From Azohydromonas aeria (GTDB taxonomy: Bacteria; Pseudomonadota; Gammaproteobacteria; Burkholderiales; Burkholderiaceae_C): 64,000 nt of DNA. Below the pieces are notes generated by a model that saw only the letters and a list, made by a program, of their open reading frames with translations, was not told the DNA's origin and did no database searches. Location of the stretch: the NCBI RefSeq assembly GCF_009760915.1, contig NZ_VIDQ01000010.1, positions 1 through 64,000 on the forward strand, given 5' to 3'. How positions within the stretch are numbered: position 1 is the first letter of the stretch; each line of letters begins with the position of its first letter. The translations under genes and the position numbers were made by a program. This document shows, in pieces, positions 37,804 through 46,359 of this stretch.

Positions 37804-38955
37804 ATGGACTCCCATCCCTTCACCGCCCCTGACCCCGCCCTGGAGCTGCGCGTGCTCGACGGCCCGCAGGCCGGCGCGCGGGCGCCGCTGGCCGGCACCT
37901 GCGTGCTGGCCGTGGCCGAGGACCCGGCCGGGGACGACGAGGCCGAGCTGCTGCTGCGCGGCAGCGGCGGCGCGGATGCGCGCGTGCGCATCGCCGCCGC
38001 CGGTGGCCACGCGCTGCTGGAGGTGCTCGCCGGCAGCGTGGAGCTCGACGGCGAGCGGCTCGACGCCGGCCGCGTCGCGCCCTGGCCGATGCGCGCGCCG
38101 CTGCGCCTGGGCGGCCTGAGCGTGGCCTTCGGGCCGGCCGGCGGCGACGGCGCCACGGACACGGCGCGCGAGGACGCGGCGGCCGCGTACCGCGCCGCCG
38201 AGGAAGCGCGTGCCGCCATTGCCCAGTCCGCGCAGTGGCCCGCCCTGGTGAAACCCCGCGCGCGCCGCGCCGCGTGGCTGCTGCCGCTGGGGCTGCTGGC
38301 GATGCTCGCCGGGCTGGCGGCGCTGACGCTGGCGCTGGTGTCGGCGCGGGGCGGTGCGCCGCAGGCGCCGGCGAAGGCGCCCTCGCTGGCCGAGGCGCTG
38401 CAGGGCGGCGAGTTCGCGGGCCTGAGCGTGGGCAGCAATGCCGCGGGACAGCCCGAAGTGCGCGGACGCCTGGCGACGCTGGCGCAGCGCGCGCGGCTGG
38501 ACGCGTGGTTCACAACGCGGCAGCTCGCGCCGTCGATCCAGGTGCAGGTCGATGAGGCGCTGGCGCGCGACGTCACCGACACCTTCCGCCTCAACGGCGT
38601 GGCGGTGCAGGCACGCGTCACCGGCCTGGGCGCGGTGGCGGTGGAAGCCAGCGAGCCGGATGCGGCGCGCGTGGAGCGCGCGCAGGAGGTGGTGAAGCGC
38701 GACGTGCGCGGGCTCACCGCGCTGGCCCTCGTGAACAAGGCCAGGCCCGCGCCGCCGCCGCTGCCGCCGGTGCCCGACGACCCGGGCAAGCGCATCGCGT
38801 CGCTGGTGCCGGGCGATCCCGCCTACCTGGTCACGGCCGACGGCGCGCGCTACTTCGAGGGCGCGATGCTGCCCACCGGCCACCGCATCACCCGCATCGA
38901 CGGCCAGCACGTGACGCTGGAGCGCGGCGGGGAGGAATCGAGCTTGAACTTCTGA
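37804..38955 (+). CDS. sctD: T3SS inner-membrane ring protein SctD
   Basis: Outer component of the inner-membrane ring. 383 residues: FHA-like cytoplasmic domain (about 12-110), one membrane helix at about 157-180 (WLLPLGLLAMLAGLAALTLA), then periplasmic ring-forming modules (ARDVTDTFRLNGVAVQARVT) and a last domain with GDPAYLVTADGARYFEGAML. Start at 37804 follows AAGGAAGGCTGACC. Topology and position (after secretin, before needle/rod) support the call more than sequence. Confidence 0.88.
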   Translation: MDSHPFTAPDPALELRVLDGPQAGARAPLAGTCVLAVAEDPAGDDEAELLLRGSGGADARVRIAAAGGHALLEVLAGSVELDGERLDAGRVAPWPMRAPLRLGGLSVAFGPAGGDGATDTAREDAAAAYRAAEEARAAIAQSAQWPALVKPRARRAAWLLPLGLLAMLAGLAALTLALVSARGGAPQAPAKAPSLAEALQGGEFAGLSVGSNAAGQPEVRGRLATLAQRARLDAWFTTRQLAPSIQVQVDEALARDVTDTFRLNGVAVQARVTGLGAVAVEASEPDAARVERAQEVVKRDVRGLTALALVNKARPAPPPLPPVPDDPGKRIASLVPGDPAYLVTADGARYFEGAMLPTGHRITRIDGQHVTLERGGEESSLNF

Positions 38956-39003
38956 CGCAGCCCCTGCAACCCACGGTTCATCCACGAGGCAAGGAGAAGC
39001 CCC

Positions 39004-39318
39004 ATGAGCACCACCCCCGCCAACTACACGCACCCGCTGGCCCTGATCGCGGCCGCGCCCCTGCAGCAGAGCAAGGGCGCGGGCGGCAACAAGGACGCCT
39101 GGTTCGAGGCCATGGCGCGCGCCTGGGGCCAGACGCTGGACGCGCAGGCCGGGCGCATCCAGGAGCAGTCCGACATCATTGCCGGGGGCAACGACACGCC
39201 CGCCGCGATCACGCAGCTGTCCACCGAGTCGCTCAAGATGAGCTTCCTCGCCAACAGCTCGCACAGCGCCATCTCCTCGGTCGGGCAGGCGCTCGACACG
39301 ATGGCCCGCAAGCAGTGA
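39004..39318 (+). CDS. Candidate T3SS needle subunit SctF
   Basis: 104 residues, no signal peptide, mostly helical. Gene order sctD-this-sctI-sctJ is the prgH-prgI-prgJ-prgK order, so it takes the needle position, though 104 residues is long for a needle subunit (about 70-85). The C-terminal SVGQALDTMARKQ and preceding helix match the end of the 251-residue protein at 29224-29979 and more weakly the rod protein SctI. Strong ribosome site AAGGAGAAGCCCC suggests high output. The N-terminal 40 residues are not family-like. Confidence 0.65.
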   Translation: MSTTPANYTHPLALIAAAPLQQSKGAGGNKDAWFEAMARAWGQTLDAQAGRIQEQSDIIAGGNDTPAAITQLSTESLKMSFLANSSHSAISSVGQALDTMARKQ

Positions 39319-39328
39319 GGAGCGCGCC

Positions 39329-39766
39329 ATGAGCATGGAGATCGTGGCCGTGGCCTCGGGCGCCGGCAGCGCGCAGGCGATGCACGCCGCGGGCGCGCTG
39401 GCGCAGGCCGGCGCGTCCGGCGCAGCCGGTGGCGCCCAGGCCGGCTACAACCTCTCGATCGGCGACCTGAATGGTTTCGAGAGCGCGCTGGCGCGCGTGG
39501 GCGCGCGGCTGGAGGCGCGCCCGGTGCAGGCCACGACCGAGGCCGCGCGCCAGCTCATGCGCCCCTTCGACCACATCAACACCGAGGCCACGCAGCTGGC
39601 GGCGCAGGCCAGGAGTGCCGAGGCCGGCGGCGCGCCGATGTCTCCGGGCGAGGTGGTGATGCTCACCGTGCGCTGTCAGGAATTCATGTTCCATTGCCAG
39701 CTCACCTCGAACATCGCCAACCGGACTTCGGACGGGTTGCAGCAGTTGTTCAGGCAACAGTCGTGA
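39329..39766 (+). CDS. sctI: T3SS inner rod protein SctI
   Basis: 145 residues, exported early to anchor the needle in the basal body. C-terminal region PMSPGEVVMLTVRCQEFMFH, then LTSNIANRTSDGLQQLFRQQ, matches YscI/HrpB2-type rod proteins. N-terminus is Ala/Gly/Ser-rich and disordered, as usual for T3 substrates. Lies 10 bases after the candidate needle gene and before repeat B and sctJ. Confidence 0.82.
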   Translation: MSMEIVAVASGAGSAQAMHAAGALAQAGASGAAGGAQAGYNLSIGDLNGFESALARVGARLEARPVQATTEAARQLMRPFDHINTEATQLAAQARSAEAGGAPMSPGEVVMLTVRCQEFMFHCQLTSNIANRTSDGLQQLFRQQS

Positions 39767-39799
39767 TGGGAGTCGGCGTGAGGTTCCAGGCCTCCCACC

Positions 39800-39967
39800 C
39801 CGTTCGCCCTGAGGTATCGAAGGGTGAAGCCGTCAGGCTGGTACGGAGGCCAAAAGCGGCTGGCATCACGAACTGTTCGGACTGAGGTACCGAAGGCCGA
39901 ATCCGACAGGCTCGGATGCCCGCACACCGTGCGGGCCGTCCACCCTTCGATACCTCAGGGCGAACGG
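39800..39967. repeat. 168-bp composite repeat B, inverted copy of repeat A
   Basis: Nearly complete reverse complement of 35328-35496, including AAGCCGTCAGGCTGGTA, GGCCGAATCCGACAGGCTCG and the GCCCGCAC...GTGCGGGC hairpin. It fills most of the sctI-sctJ spacer, leaving 66 bases before sctJ. Confidence 0.92.
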
Positions 39968-40033
39968 ATCAAGAGTTCAGCGGTCCTCGATTCCAGAAAA
40001 ACCGTTCTTCAAACCTTCAAACAGGAGCCTTTC

Positions 40034-40885
40034 ATGCCGAGCCTTTCGCGCCTGTCGAAGCGACTCGCCCTGCCCTGCGTCCTGCTCGCGCTGCTGGCCG
40101 GCTGCAACGATCAGGAGCTCTACGGCCAGCTCTCCGAGCGGCAGGCCAACGAGATGGTGGCGGTGCTGCGCAGCGCCGGCATCGAGGCCGAGAAGCAGGG
40201 CCAGGCCGGGGTGTTCTCGATCCGGACGGCGCGCGACGACTTCCCCGCCGCCGTGCGCGCGCTCAGTGCGCAGGGCTATCCGCGCGCGGAGTTCGACAGC
40301 ATGGGCACGATCTTCAAGCGCGAGGGCTTCGTGTCCTCGCCGCTGGAGGAGCGCGCGCGGCTGGTGCACGCCATGTCGCAGGAGATCGCCAACACGCTCA
40401 CCAGCATCGACGGCGTGGTGCAGGCGCGCGTGCACCTGGTCATGCCCGAGAGGCACCCGCTGGCCGACAAGGCCGTGCCGGCGGCGGCGTCGGTGTTCAT
40501 CAAGCACCGCCCGGACAAGGACATGACGGCACAGGTCGCGCAGATCAAGGCGCTGGTGGTCAACGGCATCGAGGGCCTGCCCTACGACAACGTCACCGTG
40601 GCGCTGTTCCCGGCGGAGGAACTTCCCGCGGCACGCCCGGCCGCGGCGTCCGCCGCCGCCGGCGCGGCGCGCGCGGCCTCGCCCGTGCCGCTGCTGGCCG
40701 GCGGCGTGGGCGGCGTGCTGCTGCTGGGCGGCGGGGGGCTGCTGTGGCTGCGCCGGCGCGGCGCCCACGCCGAGCGGGATGGCGCCGCGCCCCGGGCGCT
40801 GCCCGCGCCGGAAGCGCCGCATGCGCCGCATGAGGAGCTGCAGGCGATGTTGAGGCGGGCGGCGGCGGGGGTGAAGCAGGTTTGA
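40034..40885 (+). CDS. sctJ: T3SS inner-membrane ring lipoprotein SctJ
   Basis: Inner ring component, relative of flagellar FliF. 283 residues: lipoprotein signal with lipobox LLALLAGC, then the ring domains (EIANTLTSIDGVVQARVHLV, PAAASVFIKHRPDKDM, QIKALVVNGIEGLPYDNVTV), and a C-terminal membrane helix (about 223-245, GGVGGVLLLGGGGLLWLRRR). Start at 40034 after ACAGGAGCCTTTC. Placed after sctI as in other systems. Confidence 0.95.
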   Translation: MPSLSRLSKRLALPCVLLALLAGCNDQELYGQLSERQANEMVAVLRSAGIEAEKQGQAGVFSIRTARDDFPAAVRALSAQGYPRAEFDSMGTIFKREGFVSSPLEERARLVHAMSQEIANTLTSIDGVVQARVHLVMPERHPLADKAVPAAASVFIKHRPDKDMTAQVAQIKALVVNGIEGLPYDNVTVALFPAEELPAARPAAASAAAGAARAASPVPLLAGGVGGVLLLGGGGLLWLRRRGAHAERDGAAPRALPAPEAPHAPHEELQAMLRRAAAGVKQV

Positions 40886-41225
40886 TGGCGGTTGCCGGGG
40901 CAACGGTATGCGAAAAGGCCCGCCGTGAAAGGTTTCCCGTCAGCTGCGCCGCACCGCACCCTGTTTCGTCATTCCCGCGAAGGCGGGAATTCAGGCGGCC
41001 CCCAAGCCAGCTGCCAGCTGATGCACAGCGCCTGCCGTGCCTTGGGCCCTGGTGAGCTACCCGACCAGCCATCGGCACCTTGGGGACCGCCTGGATCCCC
41101 GCCTGCGCGGGGATGACGAAGTAGTGGGGGCGGCGTGTCGGCTTCCGGCCGGCGCCCTTGCGGCCTCTCCGGACAGCACTGCGCTTTCGCAGCCAATACG
41201 AAGTCATTTCAGCGAGCAACAAGCA
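40886..41225. other. Spacer between sctJ and sctK with repeat
   Basis: 340 bases. About half is the inverted-repeat element at 40964-41122. No supported gene. Reading frames that cross it continue into sctK by chance. Confidence 0.6.
40964..41122. repeat. Inverted-repeat element of the CGTCATTCCCGCG type
   Basis: Arms TTTCGTCATTCCCGCGAAGG and GGGGATGACGAAGTAG are inverted about 120 bases apart, each with an internal palindrome (ATTCCCGC-GAAG-GCGGGAAT; ATCCCCGC-CTGC-GCGGGGAT). Related to the elements at 26629 and 31988 but with a different centre. Confidence 0.82.
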
Positions 41226-41741
41226 ATGAACCCACCCACCGCCAACCCCGCCCTCCACCGCCGCCGCCGCGCCGCCATCGCCGAGCAGCTGCTCGCGGCC
41301 TCGCCCGCGCTGGCCGGCGACATCGAGTGGGACGCGCTCGACGCCGCGCCGCCGTGGCTGGCGCTGGACGCCGCCGCCAGCGACCGGCTGCAGTGCCGCG
41401 CCGGCGCGCTGCTGTGCGGCGCGGAGCTGCGGCTGTGGATCGACCGCCCGCGCGTGGCCGCGGCGCGCGCCGCCGTGGGCGAGACCTGGTGGAAGGCGTT
41501 GCTGGCGCAACCCGTGCCCGCCCTGCCGCCGGGCGTGGCGCCGCAGCGCGTGGGCGACGGCGCGCCGGTGGTGGAGCGGCTGCAGGCGCTGGGCGCGGCG
41601 GTGCTGCTGTCGGCCCTGGAGCCGCTGCCGCTGCGCCGCGCCGCCGCCCCGCTGCTGGCCGTGCCGGCGCCGCTGGATTTCACGGCCGAGGCGGCGCGGC
41701 AGCTCATCGCCGCCGCCGAAAGCCTGGAGGCGCTGGCATGA
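41226..41741 (+). CDS. sctK: Candidate T3SS sorting-platform protein SctK
   Basis: 171 residues, cytoplasmic, Ala/Leu-rich. SctK proteins are very divergent; the call rests on gene order sctJ-sctK-sctL and size, plus LALDAAASDRLQCRAGALLC and ERLQALGAAVLLSALEPLPL. In other systems SctK links the sorting platform (SctQ, SctL) to the SctD ring. The stop overlaps the ATG of a 27-codon mini-ORF. Confidence 0.65.
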   Translation: MNPPTANPALHRRRRAAIAEQLLAASPALAGDIEWDALDAAPPWLALDAAASDRLQCRAGALLCGAELRLWIDRPRVAAARAAVGETWWKALLAQPVPALPPGVAPQRVGDGAPVVERLQALGAAVLLSALEPLPLRRAAAPLLAVPAPLDFTAEAARQLIAAAESLEALA

Positions 41742-41821
41742 GCGCCGCCGCACGGCCGCTGCGAAGGCGGCGCACCGTCCCGCTTGGCGGGACCGCGCGC
41801 AGCGCAAGGGTGCCCCAATGA
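41738..41821 (+). CDS. 27-codon bridging mini-ORF between sctK and sctL
   Basis: ATG at 41738 overlaps the sctK stop (ATGA) and its TGA (41819-41821) overlaps the sctL ATG (ATGA). Arg-rich product ([18 protein letters not shown]...). It contains a perfect hairpin GTCCCGC-TTG-GCGGGAC at 41777-41793. As in the two mur cases it links neighbours by exact overlaps; coupling is inferred. Confidence 0.4.
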   Translation: MSAAARPLRRRRTVPLGGTARSARVPQ

Positions 41822-42456
41822 GCTGGCTGCTGTGGCAGGCCGAGGGGCCGGCGCGCATCGCCTCGCCGCGCCTGGTGCTGCGCGCGGCCGAGGTGCCGGT
41901 GCTGCAGGACGCGCAGCGGCTGTGCGCGGAGCTCGCCGAGCTGCAGCGCACCGAGGCGCAGCGCATCGCCGCGGTGCTGGAGACGGCGCGCGCCGAAGGA
42001 CAGCAGCAGGGCCTGGCGGACGGCCGGCGCGCGGCGCGCGAGGAGCTGTCCAGCGCCCTGCTGCAGCTGGGCCAGGCCGCCGAGCGCGAGCGCGCGCGGC
42101 TGCGCCGCGACACCGGCGCGCTGGCGCTGCAGGTGGTGCGCAAGCTGCTCGGCCACTTCGCCGCCGACGACGTGCTGGCCGCGCTGGCGCAGGCCGCCGC
42201 GGCCGAGGTGGTGCCGGCGCAGCCGCTGGTGCTGGCCGTGCACCCGGACCGGGCCGAGGCGGTGCGCGCGCGGCTGTCGGCGCTCGATGCGGCCGGGCCC
42301 GGCATCGGGATCGAGGTGCGCGGCGACGCCGCCTGCGCCATCGACGCCTGCCGGCTGGAGACGGCGCACGGCGCCATCGACGCGTCGCTGGAGGGGCAGC
42401 TCGCGCGGCTGGCGCAGGCCTGGGCGCCGCGTGGCGCGGAGGAGCCGAATCCATGA
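41818..42456 (+). CDS. sctL: T3SS stator protein SctL (FliH family)
   Basis: Stator and regulator of the SctN ATPase. 212 residues with a long charged helix (about 40-110, [40 protein letters not shown]) then a FliH-like globular end ([40 protein letters not shown]). The N-terminus [20 protein letters not shown] fits YscL/HrpE-type proteins. The stop overlaps the sctN start (ATGA). Confidence 0.88.
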   Translation: MSWLLWQAEGPARIASPRLVLRAAEVPVLQDAQRLCAELAELQRTEAQRIAAVLETARAEGQQQGLADGRRAAREELSSALLQLGQAAERERARLRRDTGALALQVVRKLLGHFAADDVLAALAQAAAAEVVPAQPLVLAVHPDRAEAVRARLSALDAAGPGIGIEVRGDAACAIDACRLETAHGAIDASLEGQLARLAQAWAPRGAEEPNP

Positions 42457-43787
42457 GCACGGCGTTCGCCGAGGAATCCGAGCGCCTGCTGCGCGCGCTG
42501 CACGGCACGCGCACCGTGGCCGAGCAGGGCCGCGTGGTGCAGGCCGGCGGCACGGTGCTGCGTGCCACGGGGCTGCGCGCGCGCATCGGGCAGCAGGTTC
42601 GGGTGTTCGACGCGGTGGAAGCCGAGCGCGAGCCGCTGCTGGCCGAGGTGATCGGCTTTGCCGGGCCGGAGGCGATCCTGGCGCCCTACGGGCCGCTGCA
42701 GGGCCTGGCCGTGGGCGCGGCGGTGCAGGCCCTGTCCGACGTGGCGCGCGTGCCCTGCGGGCCGGCGCTGCTGGGCCGGGTGATCGACCCCTTCGGCCGG
42801 CCGCTGGACGACCGGCCGCTGGACGAGCGCACGCTCGACTGGACGCCACTGCATGCCGACGCGCCCTCGCCGCTGCGCCGGCGCGGCATCGACACGCCGC
42901 TGCCCACGGGCGTGCGCGCCATCGACGCGGCGCTGACCGTGGGCGAGGGGCAGCGCGTGGGCATCTTCGCCATGGCCGGCGGCGGCAAGTCCACGCTGCT
43001 GGGGATGCTCGCGCGCTGCGCGCGGGCCGACGTGATCGTGATCTCGCTCATCGGCGAGCGCGGGCGCGAGGTGCGCGAGTTCCTCGACGACAGCCTGGGC
43101 GAGGAGGGTCTGCGGCGCTCGGTGCTCGTGGTCTCGACCTCGGACCGCCCGGCGCTGGAGCGGGTGCGCGCGGCCTACGCGGCCACCGCCATCGCGGAAG
43201 GGTTCAGGCGCGAGGGCCGGCGCGTGCTGCTGCTGATGGATTCCGTCACGCGCTTCGCACGTGGCCTGCGCGAGCTGGGGCTGTCGGCGCTGGAGCCGCC
43301 GGTGCGGCGGGGCTATCCGCCCTCGGTGTTCGCCGAGATGCCGCGGCTGTTCGAGCGCGCGGGCAACGACGCGCATGGCTCGATCACGGCCTTCTACACG
43401 GTGCTGGCCGAGGATGACGACAACAGCGATCCGGTGGCGGAGGAAGTGCGCTCGATCCTGGACGGGCACATCGTGCTGTCGCGCAAGCTGGCGCAGGCGC
43501 ACCACTACCCGGCCATCGACGTGCTGGGCAGCGCCAGCCGGGTTTTTACTCGCGTGGCAGACCGGGACCACCGCGAGGCCGCGGCGCGGCTGCGCACGCT
43601 GATGGCGCGGCATGCGGAAGTCGAGTTCCTGCTGCGCGTGGGCGAGTACCAGGCCGGCAGCGACCCGGTGGCCGATGCCGCCATCGAGCGCATGCCCGCC
43701 ATCAAGGCGCTGCTGCAGCAGCACGCGGAAGAGCCCACCGGCTTCGACGAGACGCTGCAGAGGCTGCGCGAGGCGGTGGCGTCGTGA
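42453..43787 (+). CDS. sctN: T3SS ATPase SctN
   Basis: Hexameric ATPase that unfolds substrates and releases chaperones. 444 residues. Beta-barrel N-domain, then the Walker A loop [12 protein letters not shown] (Lys179), Walker [13 protein letters not shown], and the T3 ATPase signature [17 protein letters not shown]. The P-loop AMAGGGKS differs from the usual AGSGVGKS but keeps GKS. Start overlaps sctL; the GTG of sctO overlaps its stop. Confidence 0.96.
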   Translation: MSTAFAEESERLLRALHGTRTVAEQGRVVQAGGTVLRATGLRARIGQQVRVFDAVEAEREPLLAEVIGFAGPEAILAPYGPLQGLAVGAAVQALSDVARVPCGPALLGRVIDPFGRPLDDRPLDERTLDWTPLHADAPSPLRRRGIDTPLPTGVRAIDAALTVGEGQRVGIFAMAGGGKSTLLGMLARCARADVIVISLIGERGREVREFLDDSLGEEGLRRSVLVVSTSDRPALERVRAAYAATAIAEGFRREGRRVLLLMDSVTRFARGLRELGLSALEPPVRRGYPPSVFAEMPRLFERAGNDAHGSITAFYTVLAEDDDNSDPVAEEVRSILDGHIVLSRKLAQAHHYPAIDVLGSASRVFTRVADRDHREAAARLRTLMARHAEVEFLLRVGEYQAGSDPVADAAIERMPAIKALLQQHAEEPTGFDETLQRLREAVAS

Positions 43788-44245
43788 TCCGCGAGGCGCG
43801 CGAGTTGCTGCGGCTGCGCGCGCTGCGCGTGGAGCGGCTGCGCGCGCGCTGCGCGGAGGCGCAGGCCGCGGTGGAAGAAGCGCTGCGCGTGGTGCGCGAG
43901 CGCGAGGCGGAAGTGCACGGGCTGCGCGCCGGGCTGGACGCGCTGGCGCGCGGCGTGGTGGGGGCGCTGGCGCCGTCGCTGCCGCGCTGGATCGAGGTGG
44001 CCGCGGCCGAGCGCGAGCGCCTGGCCGACCTGCTGGAGCGCGCCGAGTACGGGCTGATCGACGACGAGCACGCGCTGGAGGCCGCGCAGGAACAGCAGCA
44101 GCAGGTGCGCGCCGAGCTCACGCGCGCGCTGGCCGGCCAGGACGCCGTGCGCAGCCTGATGGAGGTGGCGCAGCGCGAGCGGGCGCAGGCGGCGGAGCGG
44201 CGGCTGGAGCTGGAAGTGGAAGACCAGGGAAGGCCTCGCCATTGA
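43784..44245 (+). CDS. sctO: T3SS stalk protein SctO (YscO/FliJ-like)
   Basis: 153 residues, almost entirely charged coiled coil ([40 protein letters not shown]), the form of the SctO/FliJ stalk that enters the SctN hexamer. GTG at 43784 overlaps the sctN stop. Position directly after the ATPase is conserved. Sequence identity in this family is too low for more. Confidence 0.85.
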   Translation: MIREARELLRLRALRVERLRARCAEAQAAVEEALRVVREREAEVHGLRAGLDALARGVVGALAPSLPRWIEVAAAERERLADLLERAEYGLIDDEHALEAAQEQQQQVRAELTRALAGQDAVRSLMEVAQRERAQAAERRLELEVEDQGRPRH

Positions 44246-44273
44246 AAGCCCGCTCCCGCCTGGAATTGACGGA

Positions 44274-44684
44274 TCAGGCCACGCGGGTCATTTCGAGCAG
44301 GAGTCTTCCCTTGTTGTTGTCGTATTTACGTGCCCAGTCGTTGGCAAAGCAGGTGAACTGGCCGTTCCTGCTGGGCGTCCAGTCCTGCTCCGCCAAGGCA
44401 TGAAAATAGGTCGAGGGGTCTTCATCCACTGCACCGACCAGTGCATACATCGGCACATTCGAGGCTCGGGCCCGCAGGCGGACCAAAGGTTCGATCAAGG
44501 ACCACGGCATGGACCAGCCGTGACGTGGCGACGAGTGAACCGAGGCATCGTCCCAGGCTTCAATTTGCTGACTCACAGCCAGCCGATATACCGCGCCACT
44601 CTCAACCTGTATTCCACTTTCGTTGAACATCCTGCGCGCATCCACTTCAAAGGTCGCACGTTCCCCCACGGCAAGCTTCTTCAT
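44274..44684 (-). CDS. PA-IL (LecA)-like lectin-fold protein, inside the T3SS operon on the opposite strand
   Basis: 136 residues, no signal peptide. The C-terminal FANDWARKYDNNKG lines up with the calcium/galactose site of Pseudomonas LecA (YNDVPGTYGNNSG), keeping Asp116, Asn123 and Asn124; NESGIQVESGAVYRLAV fits its N-terminal strands. Its base composition is clearly lower in G+C than the sct genes around it, and it interrupts the plus-strand run, so it looks acquired. It might be a secreted or surface lectin; carbohydrate binding is inferred from the motif only. Confidence 0.6.
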   Translation of the reverse strand: MKKLAVGERATFEVDARRMFNESGIQVESGAVYRLAVSQQIEAWDDASVHSSPRHGWSMPWSLIEPLVRLRARASNVPMYALVGAVDEDPSTYFHALAEQDWTPSRNGQFTCFANDWARKYDNNKGRLLLEMTRVA

Positions 44685-45046
44685 TCAGGATCTCCCGCAA
44701 ACGCCGGCGCCATTGAACCGCCGGCCGGCATTTTTCCAAAAATCTCGGCAATCCTCCGGATTCACCCTGGAAGACGTGCCGACATGAAGATGCGGATCGA
44801 AAACACCGAGTGAACAGGCCCGTGGCACGGATATTTGGCGACATTGATTTGGCGCGAAAACGCGCAGCCATCAAATCCAGCATCGGCTGCTTTTGTTTTC
44901 CTCCATTGAAATCGGCGCACGCGCTCGGCGAAAGGCTTGTTGCCGGACCATTTCCAAGCAGCGGAGTCATTCATTGAACCCGGGAGCGCCTTGCGGCAAC
45001 CCAGCGGCAACGACGCGTCGTCGAACCCTGTACCCGGGAGCTGTCC
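44685..45046. other. Lower-G+C spacer between lectin-like gene and candidate sctP
   Basis: 362 bases with visibly lower G+C, probably brought in with the lectin-like gene. A minus-strand open frame of about 100 codons (44647-44970) crosses the lectin start and shows no family features. Promoters for the lectin and for the downstream T3SS genes could lie here; no boxes are clear. Confidence 0.5.
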
Positions 45047-45664
45047 ATGATTTCTTCGACCTCGGCTGCCAGCAGCCAGGTTGCAGGTGCCACGCGCCGG
45101 GGTGAGCCCGGACGGTCCTGCGCCGACGAAAGGCATACCGCCGACTTCGAGCGTGCCCTGCGCCAGCGCGCGCAGCTGGGCGAGCGCGGCGGCAGCGGTC
45201 ACGCGTTCGGCGACGAAGACACCGGGCAGCCGCCCGCCGACGCCGGCCTGCCGCCGCCGACGCCCGCCCCGCATCCCTTCGCCCTGGGACTGCCCACCGT
45301 GCAGCCGCCCGTCCCCATCGAGGCGGCGCCGTCCGCGCGCGGCCTGGTGGAAGCCCCGTCCGCGACGCTGCGCGCGCAACTGGCGCAGTCGGCCGCGCCC
45401 GCACCCGCCGCCACCGACGCGGCGCGCGCCTTCGAGGTGTCGCTCAAGCCCCTCCAGGGCGCGGCGCTGACGCTGCAGGCCGTGGCGCCGGCCGTGGGCG
45501 CGCAGTGGACGCTGTCCATCGGCGCGCACGGTTTGAACCCGCAGGAGCTGCGCCGCAACCTAGGGCGGCTCGAAGAGCGGCTGCGCGCCCGGGGCGTGAG
45601 CCACGAAGCGCTGACGCTGCACCCGCCCGACACCGCCTCCACCGACGCCGAAGACCTGCCGTGA
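45047..45664 (+). CDS. Candidate T3SS needle-length/substrate-switch protein SctP
   Basis: 205 residues. Disordered, Pro/Ala-rich N-terminal two thirds and a compact C-terminal domain (FEVSLKPLQGAALTLQAV, GAQWTLSIGAHGLNPQELRR, NLGRLEERLRARGVS) like the T3S4/HpaP-FliK C-terminal fold. Such proteins measure needle length and contact SctU. Position after sctO fits YscP/HpaP. Start ATG 45047 follows GGGAGCTGTCC. The stop overlaps the GNAT GTG. Confidence 0.6.
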   Translation: MISSTSAASSQVAGATRRGEPGRSCADERHTADFERALRQRAQLGERGGSGHAFGDEDTGQPPADAGLPPPTPAPHPFALGLPTVQPPVPIEAAPSARGLVEAPSATLRAQLAQSAAPAPAATDAARAFEVSLKPLQGAALTLQAVAPAVGAQWTLSIGAHGLNPQELRRNLGRLEERLRARGVSHEALTLHPPDTASTDAEDLP

Positions 45665-46359
45665 ATGCCCGACGAATCGTGGACACCGCCCCGGCGCCCG
45701 TTGCCGACTGGGGCCGCACGCCGCAGCTCAGGCTGCGCGAGCTGGGCCCGGCCGACGCGGCCGACCTGCTGCGCATGCACCGCGAGCCGCGGGTGCGCGC
45801 GCAACTCACCGACGACTACCCGCTGGACGACCCGGCGGTGCTGCGCTTCTTCCTGGCGCGCATGGCGGTGCTGTACCGCCAGCACGAGGGGCTGGGCATC
45901 TGGCGCGCCGACGTTTCCCAACCCACGCCGGACAGTGGTGGCAGCGACGCGTTCGCCGGCTGGTTCAGCCTGATGCCCATGCCGGACAAGCCCGGCGCGG
46001 TGGAGCTGGGCAGCCGGCTGCTGCCCGCGACCTGGGGCCGGGGCGTGGTCTTCGACGGCACGGCGCTGCTGCTGGAGCACGCCTTCACGCGCCTGGGACT
46101 CGGCCGCGTCTGGGCCACCTGCCATCCCGTGAACCGCAGCGCGCGCGCCGTGCTGCTGGCGCTGGGCTTCAGCGAGCTGGGCCCTCGGCCCTACGGCGAC
46201 GGCGTGGCCCTGCACTTCCGCCTGGGCGCGCCGGCCTGGCGCGCCGCGTGCGCCCTGCCGCGGCGGCAGCGGCTGCGCGCGGCGCTGCGCCCGCCGCGTC
46301 CCGGCACCACTCCAGCCGCCACCCCGATCCCGAACCCGACCGAGGAGACCTCCGCATGA
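45661..46359 (+). CDS. GNAT-family N-acetyltransferase in the T3SS operon
   Basis: 232 residues. RimJ/RimL-type GNAT fold: LRLRELGPADAADLLRMHRE, GWFSLMPMPDKPGAVELGSR, LLEHAFTRLGLGRVWATCHP and NRSARAVLLALGF, with a Pro-rich tail. GTG start overlaps the upstream stop (GTGA), and its stop overlaps the next ATG, so it is locked into the operon. Acetyltransferases are not standard T3SS parts; it could modify a T3SS protein or be cargo. Confidence 0.85.
   Translation: MNARRIVDTAPAPVADWGRTPQLRLRELGPADAADLLRMHREPRVRAQLTDDYPLDDPAVLRFFLARMAVLYRQHEGLGIWRADVSQPTPDSGGSDAFAGWFSLMPMPDKPGAVELGSRLLPATWGRGVVFDGTALLLEHAFTRLGLGRVWATCHPVNRSARAVLLALGFSELGPRPYGDGVALHFRLGAPAWRAACALPRRQRLRAALRPPRPGTTPAATPIPNPTEETSA

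Noticed and set aside
44647..44970. 107-codon minus-strand ORF before the lectin-like gene
   Set aside because: It overlaps the lectin start in another frame, has no ribosome site and no family features.
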